Shown: positions 21,291-33,208 of the stretch, one piece after another
Position numbering within the stretch: the stretch's first letter is position 1
Layout: each line of letters starts with the position of its first letter
Assembly: GCA_023213395.1 (NCBI GenBank)
Contig: CM041465.1
Location: 248,937,741 to 249,001,740, forward strand
Source: Cycas panzhihuaensis
Taxonomy: Eukaryota; Cycadophyta
Reading direction: 5' to 3'
DNA length: 64,000 bases
Notes under the pieces: generated by a model
Databases searched by the model: none
What the model was told of the DNA's origin: nothing
What the model saw: the letters and a program-made list of their open reading frames with translations, nothing else
Made by a program: the position numbers and the translations under genes

Positions 21291-22533
21291 ATATTCAGTT
21301 TTGTGTCTGCTGAACTACCAAAAGGCTTTATTTCTGTCTACTGAACTGCCAAAAGGCTTTATTTCTGCCTGCTTTGACTATGCAAGATAGACTGAAATGT
21401 GTTCTTAAAGGCAGTAAGCATCGCTACTGGATCCATCACATTTTGTGCTATAGCCATTCATGAAATTGACTTTGTACTGCATGTTGTTTTCTAAAACTAC
21501 ATGCTACATGGTAAACGCTTGCTGAATAAGATAAAGCAAGCATATTTCAGCCTATGTTTGTTTTGGCTCTTAAAACTTTTAACACTTAGTTATTTTTGAA
21601 CAAGTGTTAATTGACTTTAAGATAAGTGATTTCAAGTGTTTTTCATATCAAAAAAGTGATATTTAATCACTAATTTTTTAAACACTTTTAAGGCACCTTG
21701 CATGGTGACCTAATAACCCTTAGTCTCAAAGAGGGTTCAAAACACTTTGTACTTAATAAAAATCACTTCTTCTTTTAATCGTTGGGACTAATTTAAAGTC
21801 CCAACACTTGGTGCTTGATGTCCATTTTCATGCAAGTGGTTCTCTTACCTTCACTTTTTCAGCATTAAAAGGAACCCACTTGTATCTTCATCACAAGTTT
21901 TGTATTACTTCTTTTCAGTACTTAAGCCTTTTTTCAAAAAGTACTTTGCAAAACTTATTGTAATCAAGCATATTTTTTCTTACTTGGATCAACAAAGCAC
22001 TACATTTTCATTAAAGTGCTCATTGTAAAAACACTACAGGTGTTCATATTGGTGTACTTACATTGCTTCCTCTTGAAGCCACTTTTCATCGTAAAGCTTA
22101 ATCAAAGCATTTTCATAAGTACATTTTCCAAGCAAAAAGAAATCTAAGTTCACTTTAAAATCTGCTAAAAAGTGACTTAAAATCTGTTGGAGAGGCCCGA
22201 AAAAGGTTCAAACCTTGCCTCTAAATTAACCTTAAGCTTGGTACATTCCTTAGGGGACCAACCGACCGTACGGTCAATGCACGACAATTAAGGTTGCTTG
22301 AGGGAAAAGAGGTTCGAAACGGATGTTATTAGGGCTGTGAATCCCAGGGAAACCATGGTACGTCCATGCAGATCAACCCTACATGCCTTGTCCTAGATTT
22401 AACTCGGCCAACTATTGGATCTCTTCTATAGACCAGAGTTGGACCAACTCAATAGCCTAGTCCTCCACCCCTCATCATTCCATACAGTTGTTGGATCTTC
22501 TAGTAAGATCAGGACTATTGGTTTCGTTAGAAG

Positions 22534-22550
22534 GTGGAACTTAAGCGATG
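22534..22550 (+). promoter_or_regulatory. Conserved pre-gag block in E4
   Basis: GTGGAACTTAAGCGATG, 54 nt before the gag ATG; matches E5 at 35504 in 16 of 17 positions and E3 at 16896. Confidence 0.55.
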
Positions 22551-22604
22551 AAAGCTTTGAGTTTCCAAGTTATCTGCTAGCTTCAAGCTTTTATAAACTG
22601 AAAC

Positions 22605-23608
22605 ATGGCTACCATAAACATGCTAAATGCATGTACCATTCGGTTAATAGGACAAGATAACTATCAAGAATGGAAGAGACTCACTCAGAACTTGCTAATC
22701 ATGAACGAATTTTGGAGTTATATTTCTGGAAGATTACCTCGACCAGCACCTATTATCAATGGCGATGTTACTGTGGAACCTGATGATGCTTTACTTGCTG
22801 CTTCGGAAGCCAAAGATGAAATCGCTTTGGCATTCCTTCACATGATTGTTGATGTGCATGTAGATCAGAATATTGCTTGTGCTAAAACTTCTAAGGAAGC
22901 TTGGGACACTTTGTCCTCATTGTATGAAAGGCGAGATCAAGCTCGCATTTTAATGGTTAAGGCAAAATTGTATTCTGTTAAGTTTGTCAAGCCCATGTCA
23001 GCTTTTCTTTCCTCCATCAAGGAGGTATGTAATGAACTGAATACACTTGGTAGTCCAGCTACACGAGATGAATTGATCACATCCATCACCAAAGCCTTAC
23101 CCAAGGACTACAATGGCTTCATTTCGTCTACTACAAGAGATGGTTCTCTCAAAACTATGACATTCAACGAATTTGAAAGTCTGCTACTTCAAGAAGAACA
23201 AATGTACACTAAGCATAATGACGAGGAACCATCTACATCAGGTGCATTCACGGCCAATTCAAAGGCCAAACAGCATCCCAAACCTGCACTCTCAAAGCAG
23301 TTTGGGAACATGAACATTGGGTCTTTAAGGACCAATGTTGTATGTCATTATTGTGGCAAACCTGGCCACATAGCATCTGATTGTCAGAAAAAGCAAGCAG
23401 ATCTACACCGGCCAGCGGCGTCGCCAAGAATACCAAAGAAAGGTTCCAACAGCAACAACAACCCCCTCGACCAAATCAAGGTGCCTATCGAGGAGGTCAA
23501 AGAGGAATGGGGGGTTTCAGAGGTGGCAATCTACGCCACTTTAATCAGTTTGCAGATGAAGACAAACTGTTTTGTGCATATCAGACATCCAAGGTTGATG
23601 AAACTTGA
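22605..23608 (+). pseudogene. E4 gag
   Basis: Starts MATINMLNACTIRLIGQDNYQEW and runs open for about 270 residues through the gag domain and the CCHC knuckle CHYCGKPGHIASDC near 23343-23384. A frameshift near 23420 moves the Gln/Arg/Gly-rich tail (NTKERFQQQQQPPRPNQGAY) into the pol frame, where a TGA at 23606 replaces the Trp that precedes the protease motif. Start chosen by alignment with E3 and E5, which both begin MA-x-x-MLNA. Confidence 0.92.
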
Positions 23609-26600
23609 ATTATTAATTCTAGAGCTTCACAACACATGACTGGAAGTGAACAGCTCCTCACCAACATCAAGGAAGGCAAAGGTCAATTAGTGACCTTTGG
23701 GAATAATCAATTTGTCAAAATCTCAGGAGTAGGCACAATAACTCCATTTTCTTCTTCATCAAATCCTTCCTCCTCATTTCCCGATGGCAATACCTATTTA
23801 ATACCTTCAATGGACAAAAATTTACTATCTGTTAGCAAGTTGGACAAGCAACAGATGAGTGTATTATTCCAAAACGGGAAATGTATAATCAGTGACAAAG
23901 AAGACCAAGTAGTAGCTGTTGGCTATGAGGATCAAGGCCTCTACAAGTTGGATGCAAATAATATAACACTTGATTCTGCTTACTCTGGTTCTATTGTCAC
24001 TCCTTACTTCTCCAAGATGCAACTTTGGAATCAACGTCTAGGCCACTTGAGCTTAGACAATCTGAGGCAGATGTTCAACAAGAACACGGTACATGGGCTT
24101 CCTAAGATTTATGGAACAAAATGTCTTTGCGAAGCGTGCATTATGGGAACTCAGCATCGCTTGCCTTTCCCTAAAGGCAAAGCGTGGCGTGCATCACATC
24201 ATCTACAGTTAGTACATTCGGATTTGTGTGGACCTATGTCCACATCATCTTTTGGAGGAGCTTTGTATTACATCTCCTTCATTGATGATTTTTCTCACAA
24301 AGTCTGGGTCTATTTCATCAAACACAAATCCGAAGCATTTTCCAAGTTCAAAGAATTCAAGCTTGAAGTGGAGAATGAGTCTGGCCATTCAATCAAAACA
24401 TTAAGGACAGACAATGGAGGTGAATTTACATCAAATGAATTCACCCAATACTGCAAGGATAACGGCATTCGGAGACAACTAACTATACCTCACACTTCTC
24501 AACAAAATGGAGTCTCCGAACGGATGAATAGAACTTTGGCCAATAAAGCCAAAGCTATGATGCATGCACAAGGACTCACTCGAGCTTACTGGGCAAAAGC
24601 ATTTCACACAGCTGCCTATGTGGCTAATCGCAGTCCTACTACAGCAATCACCAACATGACACCCGAGGAGGCATCGTCTGGCAAAAAGCCTAATGTCAGC
24701 CATTTGAGGACTTTTGGGTGCACTGCTTATATGCACATTCCTGATCAGCAAAGGAAGAAATTAGACAAGCATAGTCTGAAATGCATCTTTGTAGGTTATG
24801 CCATTCACAGCAAAGCCTACAAGTTGTATGATCCTATAGGGAAAAAAATGCATCTCTCAAGAGATGTCATCTTTGCTGAAGAAGATCACAAGGAGGTGCA
24901 AAGCGACATCCATGCAACCTCCCATTGACAAAGGCAAGAAGATTGTTGAGGCCTTCCTTCCCTCTCAATCATCTACACCATGTTCATCATCTGCACCAGC
25001 TGGACCGTCTACTTCAACTGAATTTGCTCCACTTGATCCAAGCACATCTTCTATTGACCAACCACTCAGATCAGAAGATCTTGAGGTTCAAGTAACTTCG
25101 ATTCAAAAGTTACCCAAACGGTACACACAAACAGTTCAAGACGGTCACATCATTGAAGGAAAACGTCCATCTAAATATCGGCAGCAAACCAATTATGCAC
25201 TTATCGCTGAAGTACTTTGTGTTGATGAGCCTTCCACTTTTGAGGAGGCTTCTAAAAATGAAAATTAGAAGGTTGCCATGGATGAAGAAATCCATTCTAT
25301 TGAAAAGAATTGTATTTGGAATTTGGTTGAATTGCCTAAACACAAACAGGCAATCAGTTGCAAATGGGTCTACAAGACCAAATTCCATTCTGATGGTTCA
25401 CTTAAAAGGCAGAAATCGCGCCTTGTCGCAAAAGGATTTAAACAAAAAGAAGGCATAGACTATGAGGAAACTTTTGCACCAATGGCGAACATGAACACCA
25501 TCAGACTCATCTTGGCCTTAGCTGCTCAATGCAAATGGCCTATTTATCAGATGGACGTGAAGAGCACATTTCTTAATGGCAATCTTCAGGAGGAGGTGTA
25601 TTTGGACCAACCTCCCAGATACAAAGTACAAGGCAAGGAGCATTTTGTATATCGCCTAAAAAAGGCGTTATATGGCTTGAAGCAAGCTCCAAGGGCATGG
25701 TACTCGAAGATCGATGACTACTTCTAGAGACATGGGTTTCATCGATCTACTTTAGATCCTAATCTGTATATAAAACATGAAAAGAACCATGTAATTTTTG
25801 TTGCCTTGTATGTTGATGACTTAGTGATCACTAGTAGTGACACTAAGATGATTCATATTTTCCAAGATGACTTAAAGAGAAGTTTCGAGATGACAGATCT
25901 TGGACTTCTCCATTATTTTTTAGGCTTTGAACTATGGCAACAGCCAAGCTATATCTTCATCTCCCAAGCAAAATATTCTTGTGACATTTTGCAGCGGTTC
26001 AGGATGCACGACTGCAAATCAGCGCCTACACCTATGGAGAATGGATCTAAGCTTACTCTCAATGAGGAAGTTGCACCAACAAATCCCACACTTTACTCGC
26101 AGTTAATTGGGAGTCTCATTTATCTCACCAACAATCGACCGGATATTTCATTTGCTGTTGGGATTTGCTCACGTTACATGTCTCAACCCAATCAGATACG
26201 ACGTAATGCGATAGCATACTTAAGTACATCAAAGGCACATTGCAGCATGGCCTTGAGTATGCACATAATGAGAACTTCACTCTGGAAGGGTTCTCAGATT
26301 TTGATTGGGCAGGTTGCCAAGATAGTAGAAGATCAACTTTGGGATACTGTTTTTCCCTTAATTCAACAGTTGTTTCGTCGAGTTGCAAGAAGCAACCCAA
26401 TGTTACCTTGTCCTCCACCGAAGCAGAGTACAAAGCTGCGATTACGACTTGTGAGGTTATCCGGCAGACGGATTCTTGAGAACTTGGACTTGGCGAGGTC
26501 ACCCCACCAGGATACATTACGACAATCAAAGTGTGCTCAAGTTAGCTAAGAATCCAGTCTTTCATGCGCGGACAAAACACATCGAGGTTCACCATCACTT

Positions 26601-26745
26601 CATCGAGAGAGCATGTTCGAATGGTGAGATCAACCTCGATGCTGAGACCAACGGAGGAGCGGACAAGAGATATCTTTACCAAGCCTCTTGGTAGAGAAAA
26701 GTTTGTAAAATTCGAGAGATGGTCTTAGTGTCCAGCTTAACATTG
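23609..26745 (+). pseudogene. E4 pol: protease, integrase, RT, RNase H
   Basis: The protease site is IINSRASQHM (Asp to Asn, Gly to Arg). The pre-integrase zinc region (LWNQRLGHLSLDNL, CLCEACIMGTQH) and integrase (VHSDLCGP, RTDNGGEF, NGVSERMNR) are intact and open to 24928. A frameshift near 24900 enters the linker and RT (25278 on) with YVDDLVIT near 25808. Stops at 25266 (Trp to TAG) and 25725 (a transversion). RNase H (26240-26700) keeps DFDWAG, SSTEAEY and YDNQSVLKL but is broken by several indels and unusual substitutions. Integrase is the best preserved domain of its kind in the window. Confidence 0.92.
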
Positions 26746-26759
26746 TAAGCGATGAGGGG

Positions 26760-27310
26760 TGTTAAACCTTATGTTTACATGTTAAGATAATGTACTTTTA
26801 TTTTCATGTAATATGTGTACTTTTTACTTTAGGGGTGACTTATCACTTAAGTGATAAAGTGCACACCCACATTCTTTCTAGTGACACAACGTTGTCACTA
26901 AAGGGCCAAACGGACCCTCATACATTTTTGCTGACATGAGAGCCCAAAAGGACACGTCCAACATGCAAGGCATGTATCTTGGATGTTTGACACTTGTCAA
27001 ACATCCAAGGCCTTAGGTCTCTCATCTCACTCTATATAATGAGACCTCTTCTCATTGTCTCATAAGAGAGTTGGAGTTGTATTGTTATGCTGTCAGTTTG
27101 TTAATCAAACTATTCATTCTTTGGAGGTTGGACCAATTCCAACTCCACATATTGGGTATCATTTTCTCTTGCTCCTTCATTTGTGCTTTGTCTCTTTACT
27201 CTCTATTTTCCTTGAAATTATTATACTTGTTTGTATTTCTACAACTAGAACTAGAGTGATCCTAGTTTCTAGATCTTAGGACTGTTGAGGCCATTTAGCC
27301 TCTTTTAACA
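26760..27310 (+). repeat. 3' LTR of E4
   Basis: 551 bp, ending TTTTAACA, so its termini TGTTAAA/TTTAACA form a 7-bp inverted repeat. Contains the palindrome 26840-26857 and the perfect hairpin 26981-27006. Preceded by the purine tract GATGAGGGG. Confidence 0.93.
26981..27006 (+). promoter_or_regulatory. Perfect inverted repeat upstream of TATA in E4 3' LTR
   Basis: GGATGTTTGACA and TGTCAAACATCC around CT. It lies about 25 bp before TCTATATAATGAG. Same position as the E3 inverted repeat but with different, mutually compensating bases. Confidence 0.75.
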
Positions 27311-27850
27311 CTTGCTGCAATAAATGAAAAGGAGGAAGAAGCACAAGAGAAGGCGCAAAGATTCTTCGAAAGAATTGGAAAAATCCATCAACAAGTTGAG
27401 GAGCAACTTCAGAAATCTCAGCAAAGATACAAACATAGGCATGATGCACATAGAACCAGCCATTCCTTCAAGAATGGAGATAGAGTTTGATTGCATCTCA
27501 ACAAGAAAAGATTGCAAGGTGAAGGCAACAAGTTGAAGCCTATACGTTATGAGCCCTTTTCAATATTGAAGAAGATTGGAGAAAATGCTTTTCAGCTTAA
27601 ACTTCCAAAATTCATGAAGATGTATTCAATTGTGAATGTTGAGAATCTGAAGATGTTCGAGCCATCCATGTTGGATGAAGATGAAAATGGAGTTTCACTT
27701 TTGCCAAATTCAGAGGAGTTGCGAGTGGAGAAAGAAGAACCAATGCAAAATGATTGCATTCTTCAAAAGAAGCAGACCATAACCAAAAAATGCATCACTA
27801 AATCCTTCAGGATTGCACAGAAAGGACAACTGCCCAGCAAAGCAAAATAG
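27311..27850 (+). pseudogene. G1 integrase C-terminus
   Basis: Reads EEEAQEKAQRFFERIGKIHQ, then a segment with KNGDRV and HLNKKRLQGEGNKLKPIRYEPF, then ILKKIGENAFQLKLPKF and VNVENLKMFEPSMLDED. This is the usual C-terminal end of a Ty3/gypsy integrase, with the basic GDRV-K-L-x-x-RYxPF block. One TGA replaces Trp after GDRV; a frame change follows at once. It completes the gene broken at 12081 and 19812. The stop at 27848 (after PSKAK) is a plausible natural end. Confidence 0.88.
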
Positions 27851-28039
27851 TACAACAAGGAAAAGGGAAGAATCAAATTCCTTCATCTACAACTATAAGG
27901 TTCATAAGGCCATGAACTCCTAAAAAAGGGGATTCTGATCTATTTTCGAATCTATTAATTTCTTAATACTCTTCAAAATGAGTATAAAATACATTGCTAA
28001 TATTTATTTTTATTTTTCTAACATTTATTTAGCAGAAAA

Positions 28040-28330
28040 ATGCCAATTAGATGCTTAAAAATTAGGGAAAAAAATGCAATTCGGGTGCAATCAAGAAGTC
28101 TGTCGATGCAAACAAGAAGTCTGTCGGTGCAACCAGATGACTTGTCTGTGCAAACAGGCAACCTATCGGTGCAACCAGATAGCCTGCCGGTGCAACCATT
28201 GCGACCAACAGGTGCAACTAAAAAACAAAAAATGGAAAAATTGACGAGAAAAATGGATTGTGACGGAGGAAAAGGATTCCATTTGGCACAAAAATTTAGG
28301 AGGATGATTTTACATGTGTCCTCTACATAA
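28040..28330 (+). CDS. Small ORF with heptapeptide repeats in the G1 tail
   Basis: 96 codons, uninterrupted, starting MPIRCLKIREKNAIRVQ. Its middle (28084-28216) is a 21-bp tandem repeat of about six units giving heptapeptides such as QTRSLSV, QPDDLSV, QTGNLSV and QPDSLPV. The ORF lies between the integrase stop and the region where the gypsy 3' LTR should begin. I do not recognise it. A chance reading of a minisatellite is at least as likely as a real product. Confidence 0.3.
   Translation: MPIRCLKIREKNAIRVQSRSLSMQTRSLSVQPDDLSVQTGNLSVQPDSLPVQPLRPTGATKKQKMEKLTRKMDCDGGKGFHLAQKFRRMILHVSST
28084..28216 (+). repeat. 21-bp minisatellite
   Basis: Six imperfect units around GGTGCAACCAGATGACTTGTC, each beginning with a GGTGCAA-like core. 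Period exactly 21 across most units. Confidence 0.85.
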
Positions 28331-30740
28331 TAAAAGAAAGAAGTCCTAGATTAAACGGTTCTAAATTAGTTTTCCAATCGATCAAAATATTGGTTGAAAA
28401 ATAAAACAAAAAAAACTGTTTTAGAAAGAAACAAGCATGGCAAGGTTTTAAATCTGCCCAGATTTGTTCAAAAATGGGAGGAAGGATGCTCAGCAACTAT
28501 AGACGCAGTAGGAGGAGCAAGAATCATTGGGAGATAGCGTAGAGTAGCTTCCCAAAGAAGAAGAATGGCTCTACACTAAATACTGTAAAGGAGAGGGCAT
28601 TGAAGAAGTCTAAGAAGGCTTAGACATAGCCAAAGGAGGAGAAAACCAACCGTAGCAGTCTAAAGCAGCTGCCCAAGCAAAACTCTTCTCCAAGAAAGGG
28701 TTTGTGGCTAAACAACAACCAAATCTTCATACAAAGATCACCGGTAAAGGTACCAGAGAGTACGCAAGCCGCCCAAAATGTGCCTAGCACACATTCCTCC
28801 ACTCCCAAATTGTTGTAGCAGTCCTATTCATGCTCAATAGAGCGCAAAAATACGAAATTTTTGTAAGAAAATCAAAATATTTCCAAATTTAAAGTATCAT
28901 TATTGTATATTGTTCTGAATTCGTTTCAATTAGGCTAAGTCTTCACTCTTCCATTCAAATTCGAATCACATCCAATCATTGTCTTCTCAATTCATTGATT
29001 GATCTAACAACTTTTTGCTTTTTCTATGTGTTGGAAATTAATTTGAAGCTCATTAAGTTATGTCATTCTTTATGTAAATAAATGAGCATTCAATTAACTG
29101 TAAAACTAAGGAGCTAAAACCCTAGCCAAAATTAATCAAGAAAATCTAGGACTCATACATAAGAGATTCTATTAAGAACTTCATGTTTTCTACTAGAAAT
29201 TAGCAATGATAACATATTTCTAAATTATAAGTAAATCCCTATCAAAGGATTATTGAATGAGACAAAAATAACCATGGGTTATTTATAAAATAGTATAATA
29301 TGTTCTAATCGTAAAAAATCACATCAAGAGTCAATAGAACTTAGTAGAATGCAAGAGAAAAAGTATTTCAGCTTGCGTTTAAGAAGTTAAATCTAGTTGC
29401 CCGCCACATTTTCCTAATGCACTAAGAATCATGGATTAATGAATTATGCATATCATGAATTTCATTTTGGAGTTATATTTAAGATATGTATATGTAAATT
29501 TAACATCAATTCAAAGCGAGCCGAATGATTTACTTTCATGCACACTACAAATCCATGAAGAAAAATGAAGAGATTATGTATGCATATACTTACAAGATGA
29601 AATGTCTTGAGCTTTGTTTTGCAACTACAATTGAATTATGATGTGGCTACTCCTATAGCATTTGTGCAAGGCATAACCAAAGTACTGCATGAGTAAGCAA
29701 CAAGGTTGTTGAGTCTCGAGGCTATGGTTTCATGGTTGCAAGGTCGTGGGTTTACATTTTGTGATGAATTGATTTTACCCATTAGTATTTTGCCCACTAC
29801 TCACATTTATCTTGCCACCGCTTAACCACATTGCTATATGCATTCTCTCGTGCATACTTGCCTTGAGATGGGAAGCCATCAATAATGGAAAGAGAAGTAA
29901 CCTGTCAGTTAACTATGAATTACTATGATCTATGCAAAGAGTTGCATGATGGTTATGCCCTCACAATTCTTGATTCCACTCAGAAACGAGAGTTCACATT
30001 AGTGCACCCTTACAACTTATGGACAAGTATACACCAACTTCACATTGGTAGAGTAATCTTGAGGCACCCTTGAGACATCAACCTCTACATTGGATAACCG
30101 ACTATCCACATAAAGGCAATTATCTTGAATAAGACAACTTATAAGCTACATATACAAAAACCATTTCTGAGAAGTTGCCCTACTCATAGAGGAACCCATA
30201 ATCCTCGTTAGATGCCAAGATCAACGTCTCCACATTAATGGATCGATAAGAGTTTACACTAATGTACAGATACTTGAACTCATATTATTGGGCCACTAAG
30301 AGTTCGCATTAGCAGATGCAAAATACTAAAGAACCTAAGGATGATAATTATTACATGTCGTAATCGCATTTGTTTCAACAAATAAGACCTCAACTCCATT
30401 CTCATATATAAGTACCCCCACATGGATGAGCATTATAAAGGGTAAATGTGCATGACACAATTCAAGTTACTTGGACAAGGGGCAATACATATGGAAATAT
30501 CTCACAGCACCTAATATCTCATGGCGACTTCTCATTCCAGGGCTGACTATGAGACCTTTCAACCATTGAATCTAGTCAACCGCCATAATAAGAGATCTAC
30601 TAAATTATATTTTGTGTTTAGAGGGTGAGTTTTATGATAATCATAGATGTGGCAATTGCATTTTATCAAATTCTAATTTTATATTGCAAGAATTTCCAGT
30701 AGCATAAATCTTTTATACTTTTCATTCTAGTGGACTATAA
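28303..30740. other. Probable G1 3' LTR followed by unassigned DNA
   Basis: A purine tract (TTTAGGAGGA) ends at about 28302 and is followed by TGATTTTACATG, a plausible LTR start, but with no second copy in the window I cannot prove it. Downstream, AT-rich non-coding DNA continues to about 30740 with no recognisable gene; the 62-codon ORF at 29885-30073 matches nothing I know. Part of the right end could be G2's 5' LTR. Confidence 0.3.
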
Positions 30741-30744
30741 TAAT

Positions 30745-30757
30745 TAGTATCAAAGCC
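30745..30757 (+). other. Candidate primer-binding site of G2
   Basis: TAGTATCAAAGCC resembles the initiator-Met-tRNA complement TGGTATCAGAGCC with two mismatches, and lies about 130 bp before the putative G2 gag start. No LTR pair confirms it. Confidence 0.35.
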
Positions 30758-30888
30758 TTGATTTTAATGAATTGGTGTAAAACTGACAGGAATTGAAAAT
30801 GACAAATTTCTTGAAAGCATTCTAGAAACATTGTTGGTCCTATCCAAGATAGGATAACTAAACATTAGAATTAGAACCTTGTGGTCAA

Positions 30889-32577
30889 TATGGCTAGCCA
30901 AATATTAACAATTAATACACTATTAATGATGATAATGCAAAATCAACAAGTTTCTCGAGGACAAAGAAATCAAATGAAAGTTCAAAGAGGAGATTCAAAC
31001 TAATCAATAGTTTAAGGAGGAAGGTCAATCTCTCTTAAAAGTTCTAAAACCCTACATAGTTGTCCGTCCAATTATAAAAGGCTATTAGAGCAAGAAACAA
31101 ATGACAAATAAAAATCTAGAGGCCAAGCTTGAATATGAAATACAATCATTGAAACCTCTAGTGTACCCAAATCCAACTAGGTCAGATTTGTTTTCATCAA
31201 TTAACGATTAGTCTCCCACAAGCAAGATGATTTTATTTGAAAACTCCCACAAATTGAACAATGTCTAAGTTATAAATCTTCAATGGATAAGGCACTGCCT
31301 GTAATTTTCATACCTATCAGTAGTATGGACAACTACTTTGAGGCATTTTATAGTTCTCAAGAGAATAAGATGACCCTCACTATTTTCTAGTTAAAGAAAC
31401 AAACCAATACATGGTGAGATAGGGTTAACTGAACTCATCGCCTTTCTAAACTCATAGTTATAACTACTTTATGGCAGCAATGTATAATGAATAAGCAACA
31501 TTGAGAAGAGTTTTCAAATACACCTTAGGGTCAAATATGGCACCCATACGTTCGAGCTATGGAACAATGGCAATTGGCATCTAACAGAGCATGGTGATCA
31601 TAGGAAATCAACCCTGCAAGCACCTAAGCAAAAGAATGCATGGTCATCAGACGAAAATCAACAAGAAAGGCTTCTCAAGAAATGCATGATAGCATGCATC
31701 CTAAAATGGGAATGCAAGATAGACAGTTCCAAAGCAAGAATGAACAAGGAATGCAAGACACTAAACAGGCAAATGCGTAACAAACACAACCCATAAAAAA
31801 AGAATGTTACTTTAATGGACACAAAAGAAATCACCGAGAAAGCTCCGAGAAGAAGCCACTAGTCAAGCAGTGCCTGGTATGTTTGCAATTTAGCCATTAA
31901 AAGTCACATTGCACAGTAGGAAAGGCCTATGCAAAGTGTCCATTTGTATGCAAGAATTGTGGGCCAAGTACCGATCCTATAAAGCCACATAAAGGTAAGG
32001 AGAAAGTATAAACCTGATGACGGTTATCCCCAATTCTCCTAAAAAAGTATATCTACAAAATAGAAGTGGAAAAGGGAAGGCAAAAACCCCATGTGGAGAT
32101 CAATATCTTTGAAACAACCAAAAAAGCATTTAAAGATGTTGTCAAGGAGGAAGTAGCAAAAACCCTACCAATGGGTAAACCAAACATCAATGAAGTATAC
32201 ACCAGGAAATACAATGCCAAAGGGCCAAGTGAAACTTCTAAAACAAAAGAATCAGAGAATTGTCGAATGAAATGGTAACAAATTAGTAAATCAACCTCTT
32301 CTCCAACTAAAGATAGAAGAATTGCTTAAAGGATTGTTAGCAAAGAATATTCTGAGAATATTAGTGGTCATGGAAAATTTAGCAAAACAATTACAATTAA
32401 CAATACCATTAGAACAAGTGATTGAATAAATTAAGACCAGGGCATTACTACCTACAAAGATGGCAAAAAACCTCAATAAAATATTGCCAACATGCGACAC
32501 TAACCCCCCAATCGCTATTAATATCTTCGGGCAAACATTCCAAAATGTGATTATAGATGATGGAGCAGCGATGAACA
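30889..32577 (+). pseudogene. G2: Ty3/gypsy gag and start of protease
   Basis: A Gag-like reading begins near MASQILTINTLLMM. The retrotransposon gag core is visible at about 31340-31500 (TLTIFxLKKQTNTWxDRVN), then Cys-rich text (KCPFVCKNCG) near 31945. A retropepsin begins NPPIAINIFGQTFQNVIIDD, with the active-site triad as Asp-Asp-Gly rather than Asp-Ser/Gly-Gly, then GAAMN. Many stops, mostly Trp positions. The protease is cut at 32577 by E5 and resumes at 39101. Confidence 0.75.
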
Positions 32578-33122
32578 TGTTAAAACCTTCATGCCCTAAG
32601 CATTAAGTCTTGACCTTGTAAATTTGTATTTTGTCACTTTATGCTTTATGCTAAAGTGATCATTTGTTTGATTTTTAAATTGTCTTTTGTCTTTTGTGTA
32701 TTTTCCACGTGCTAAGTGGAAAAGTCAAGACTGGATGGCAACACTTGTCACCATCCTCATCCTCTTGGAAAGTAGAATTTCATTCAGACCTGTTCTATTC
32801 TTTTGATCTATGACATATGTCACAATCATGATCATTGAAACTCCTTTATAAGGAGATATACTTTCCTTGTTGTGGCAAGTAGTATTCAAGTCATTGTTAT
32901 CTTGTTGGAGCTTCTGCTTTGAGTTGTAGATCAATTCTCCTCCCTATCTTGTTTGTGTAATAGGTCGAGTTGTAGATCAATCTCCTCCATATTCTTGTTA
33001 TGTTATGTAGCCCATGTTTCCATTATCAATTTGTTTAATCAAGCTACTTATTATCTTTGCATGATTTATATGCGTCATGTCTGATTCCTCAAAAAAATTA
33101 TGTGGCATTTTTCTTTCTCTTA
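32578..33122 (+). repeat. 5' LTR of E5
   Basis: Starts TGTTAAAACC. It contains an inverted repeat TTTTCCAC...GTGGAAAA around a CACGTG G-box near 32700-32724, and a TATA-like CTTTATAAGG at 32844. Its last bases TA correspond to CA in the 3' copy. Confidence 0.88.
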
Positions 33123-33125
33123 AGT

Positions 33126-33137
33126 TGATATCAGAGC
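33126..33137 (+). other. Primer-binding site of E5
   Basis: TGATATCAGAGC, one transition from the plant initiator-Met-tRNA complement. Confidence 0.85.
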
Positions 33138-33189
33138 GAAGAGCTTTTGAGGAGCAAATTCAAGCATTTCTTTTCATAGATTGCTGACG

Positions 33190-33208
33190 GCCTTCACCAT
33201 TCGAAGGC
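33190..33208 (+). promoter_or_regulatory. Post-PBS hairpin in E5 leader
   Basis: GCCTTC and GAAGGC arms with a 7-nt loop, 52 nt after the primer-binding site. The loop differs from E3 and E4 while the arms are kept. Confidence 0.5.

Larger units (their letters stand above)
20377..22604 (+). other. E4 leader, 2.2 kb, non-coding
   Basis: Holds the post-PBS hairpin (20455-20471), a minisatellite (21026-21290) and the pre-gag block (22534-22550). No ORF of family length. Parts near 21540-22200 resemble the E3 leader in the reverse direction, including the AAGGCACCTTGCATGGTGACCT phrase, so the leader is genuinely shared and not filler. Confidence 0.65.
19813..27310 (+). mobile_element. E4: full-length Ty1/copia retrotransposon nested in G1
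   Basis: 7498 bp with two 551-bp LTRs (19813-20363, 26760-27310), primer-binding site, 2.2-kb leader, gag, pol and purine tract. Flanks are cttac (19808-19812) and cttgc (27311-27315), one mismatch in five. The G1 integrase resumes in sense immediately after it. Close relative of E1 and E3. The LTRs differ by scattered changes, so the copy is not very recent. Confidence 0.95.
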
